Shown: positions 63,177 through 64,000 of the stretch, one piece after another
How positions within the stretch are numbered: position 1 is the first letter of the stretch
Layout of the letters: each line of letters starts with the position of its first letter
Origin: Ramlibacter sp. WS9
Lineage (GTDB): Bacteria > Pseudomonadota > Gammaproteobacteria > Burkholderiales > Burkholderiaceae_C
Length of the DNA: 64,000 nt
Assembly (NCBI RefSeq): GCF_003797765.1
Contig: NZ_RKMB01000009.1
Location: 62,001-126,000 of the forward strand
Direction of reading: 5' to 3'
Program-made: the position numbers and the translations under genes
The notes under the pieces: model-generated
The model's database searches: none
Told to the model about the DNA's origin: nothing
Seen by the model: the letters and a program-made list of their open reading frames with translations, nothing else

Positions 63177-64000
63177 TTACGGCGCGGTCTTGGCGGTGGA
63201 CGCCGCGCGCGCGGGCGCCGGGGCCGCGGCAGGGGTCGCCGCCGTCTGCGTGAAGCGCACGGCCGCGCCTTCACGCAACGGCCCCACGCTCCCCTTGATC
63301 ACCACGGCGCCCGGCGCGAGGCCCTTCACCGCGACCATCACTTCATTGCCGGCTTCACCACGCACGCCCGGCTCCACCGTCTTGTGCGCGACCTGGTTGT
63401 TCTCGACCACTTGCACGTAGGGCGCGGGCTTGTCCGTACGCACCGCGGCCAGCGGCACCGCCAGCGATGAGGTTTGCCCCGTCGCCAAAGTACCTTGCGC
63501 GAACAGGCCCTGCCGCAGGCCGGCCGAGTCCGCGATGGTGAGGTACGCCAGCACACCGCGGCTGCCGGCTTGTGCGCTCGGGTTGATGCGAGCGACTTTC
63601 GCCACGATGGGCCGGTTGCTGCCTTCGATCTGCAGCGCGGCCTGCTGGCCGACGCGCACGTCGACCGAGTCGCCGGCGCCGAGCGTCGCTTCCAGTTCCA
63701 GCCGGCTCAGGTCGACGATCTCAATCACTTTCGCATCGATGCTGACGCGCTCGCCGGGCTGCGCCAGGCGTTGCGCCACGACGCCGGTGATGGGCGCGCG
63801 CAGGACGGTGTCGTCCAGCGTCTTGCGGGCCATGTCCACAGCCGCCAGCGCCGCCTTGTGGTTGGCCTGCGCCGCGGAGAAGTTGTTCCACGAGGTGTCC
63901 AGCGCGGTCTTGGAAATGAAGCCCTGGTCCACCAGTGCCTTGTTGTTGTCCCACTGGCGCTGCGCGATGTCGATCTGCGCCTTGGCCGAGTCGGCCTGCT
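63177..64000 (-). CDS. Efflux pump periplasmic membrane fusion protein (5' end beyond window)
   Basis: The reading frame runs off the right edge, so the N-terminus with signal or lipid anchor is missing. The visible ~274 residues contain the end of the helical hairpin (WDNNKALVDQGFISKTALD), the lipoyl-like half motif DTVLRAPITGVVAQRL, the beta-barrel with VDVRVGQQAALQIEG, and a membrane-proximal domain. The Ala/Pro-rich tail (ATPAAAPAPARAA) is longer than usual. It is the adaptor between RND pump and TolC and is coupled to the RND gene by a 5-base gap. Confidence 0.92.
   Translation of the reverse strand, partial: QADSAKAQIDIAQRQWDNNKALVDQGFISKTALDTSWNNFSAAQANHKAALAAVDMARKTLDDTVLRAPITGVVAQRLAQPGERVSIDAKVIEIVDLSRLELEATLGAGDSVDVRVGQQAALQIEGSNRPIVAKVARINPSAQAGSRGVLAYLTIADSAGLRQGLFAQGTLATGQTSSLAVPLAAVRTDKPAPYVQVVENNQVAHKTVEPGVRGEAGNEVMVAVKGLAPGAVVIKGSVGPLREGAAVRFTQTAATPAAAPAPARAASTAKTAP

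Overview
The window is one continuous stretch of a high-GC chromosome with dense, mostly operonic genes, ATGA-type stop/start overlaps and no tRNA, rRNA, IS element, phage or CRISPR that I can see. The gene families point to a betaproteobacterium, most likely a Comamonadaceae member (Ramlibacter/Variovorax/Polaromonas type): E3 with its own lipoyl domain, a class I phaC-phaA-phaB cluster, many orphan Bug/TTT-type binding proteins and Liv-type ABC transporters. The assignment is inferred from family knowledge, not from a marker gene.

Region 1 (1-26.6 kb, plus strand) reads as a carbon-flow block. It holds the 3' end of a citrate synthase/citryl-CoA lyase-like gene, two paralogous malic enzymes (maeB) flanking the pyruvate dehydrogenase genes aceE-aceF-lpdA and an esterase, lipoyl synthase lipA, the C4-dicarboxylate carrier dctA, and a type II NADH dehydrogenase. 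These are followed by phaC, phaA, phaB and a phasin-like gene, a short bd-type quinol oxidase (cydAB), and a DctB/DctD-like sensor kinase and sigma-54 activator ending at a good intrinsic terminator. Together these can import malate or succinate, turn malate into pyruvate plus NADPH, pyruvate into acetyl-CoA, and acetyl-CoA into polyhydroxybutyrate, with non-pumping NADH and quinol oxidation as a redox outlet.

Region 2 (26.7-45.2 kb, mainly minus strand) is a set of acid/acyl-CoA catabolic operons. The first holds two PaaI-type thioesterases, two dienoyl-CoA-reductase-like SDRs (one here, one further on), a Bug-type binding protein and an AMP-forming CoA ligase next to an AraC regulator. The second holds two CaiB/BaiF CoA-transferases, a CitE-like lyase, MmgE/PrpD, an acyl-CoA dehydrogenase and a MaoC-type hydratase divergent from a LysR gene. 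Its content matches what I recall of itaconate/mesaconate (rip/ict-ich-ccl) clusters. The third holds TetR, a CoA-binding ligase-like protein, an AMP-forming ligase and an SDR, divergent from a second Bug protein.

Region 3 (46.4-55.3 kb) has an XRE-cupin regulator divergent from a tannase/feruloyl-esterase-like lipoprotein, an aldehyde dehydrogenase and a full Liv-type ABC transporter (G-H-M-K-F). Two matching operator-like sequences and a terminator-like hairpin sit in the divergent gap. Region 4 (55.4-64 kb) has an unknown lipoprotein plus a COG5526-like lysozyme. A minus-strand tripartite efflux operon (membrane fusion protein, RND pump, Pcm-like methyltransferase, rhodanese, TolC, small exported protein) then runs off the right edge.

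The least explained structure is a family of four large palindromic elements, two at 16.2-16.4 kb and two at 31.8-32.1 kb. Each has 24-27 nt arms around a ~50 nt loop that carries a perfect Shine-Dalgarno-like sequence. Arm mismatches fall as G-U wobbles in one orientation of the loop. Other repeat families sit between aceE/aceF and phaA/phaB, inside the aceF and lpdA coding sequences, and between two genes of the itaconate-like operon.
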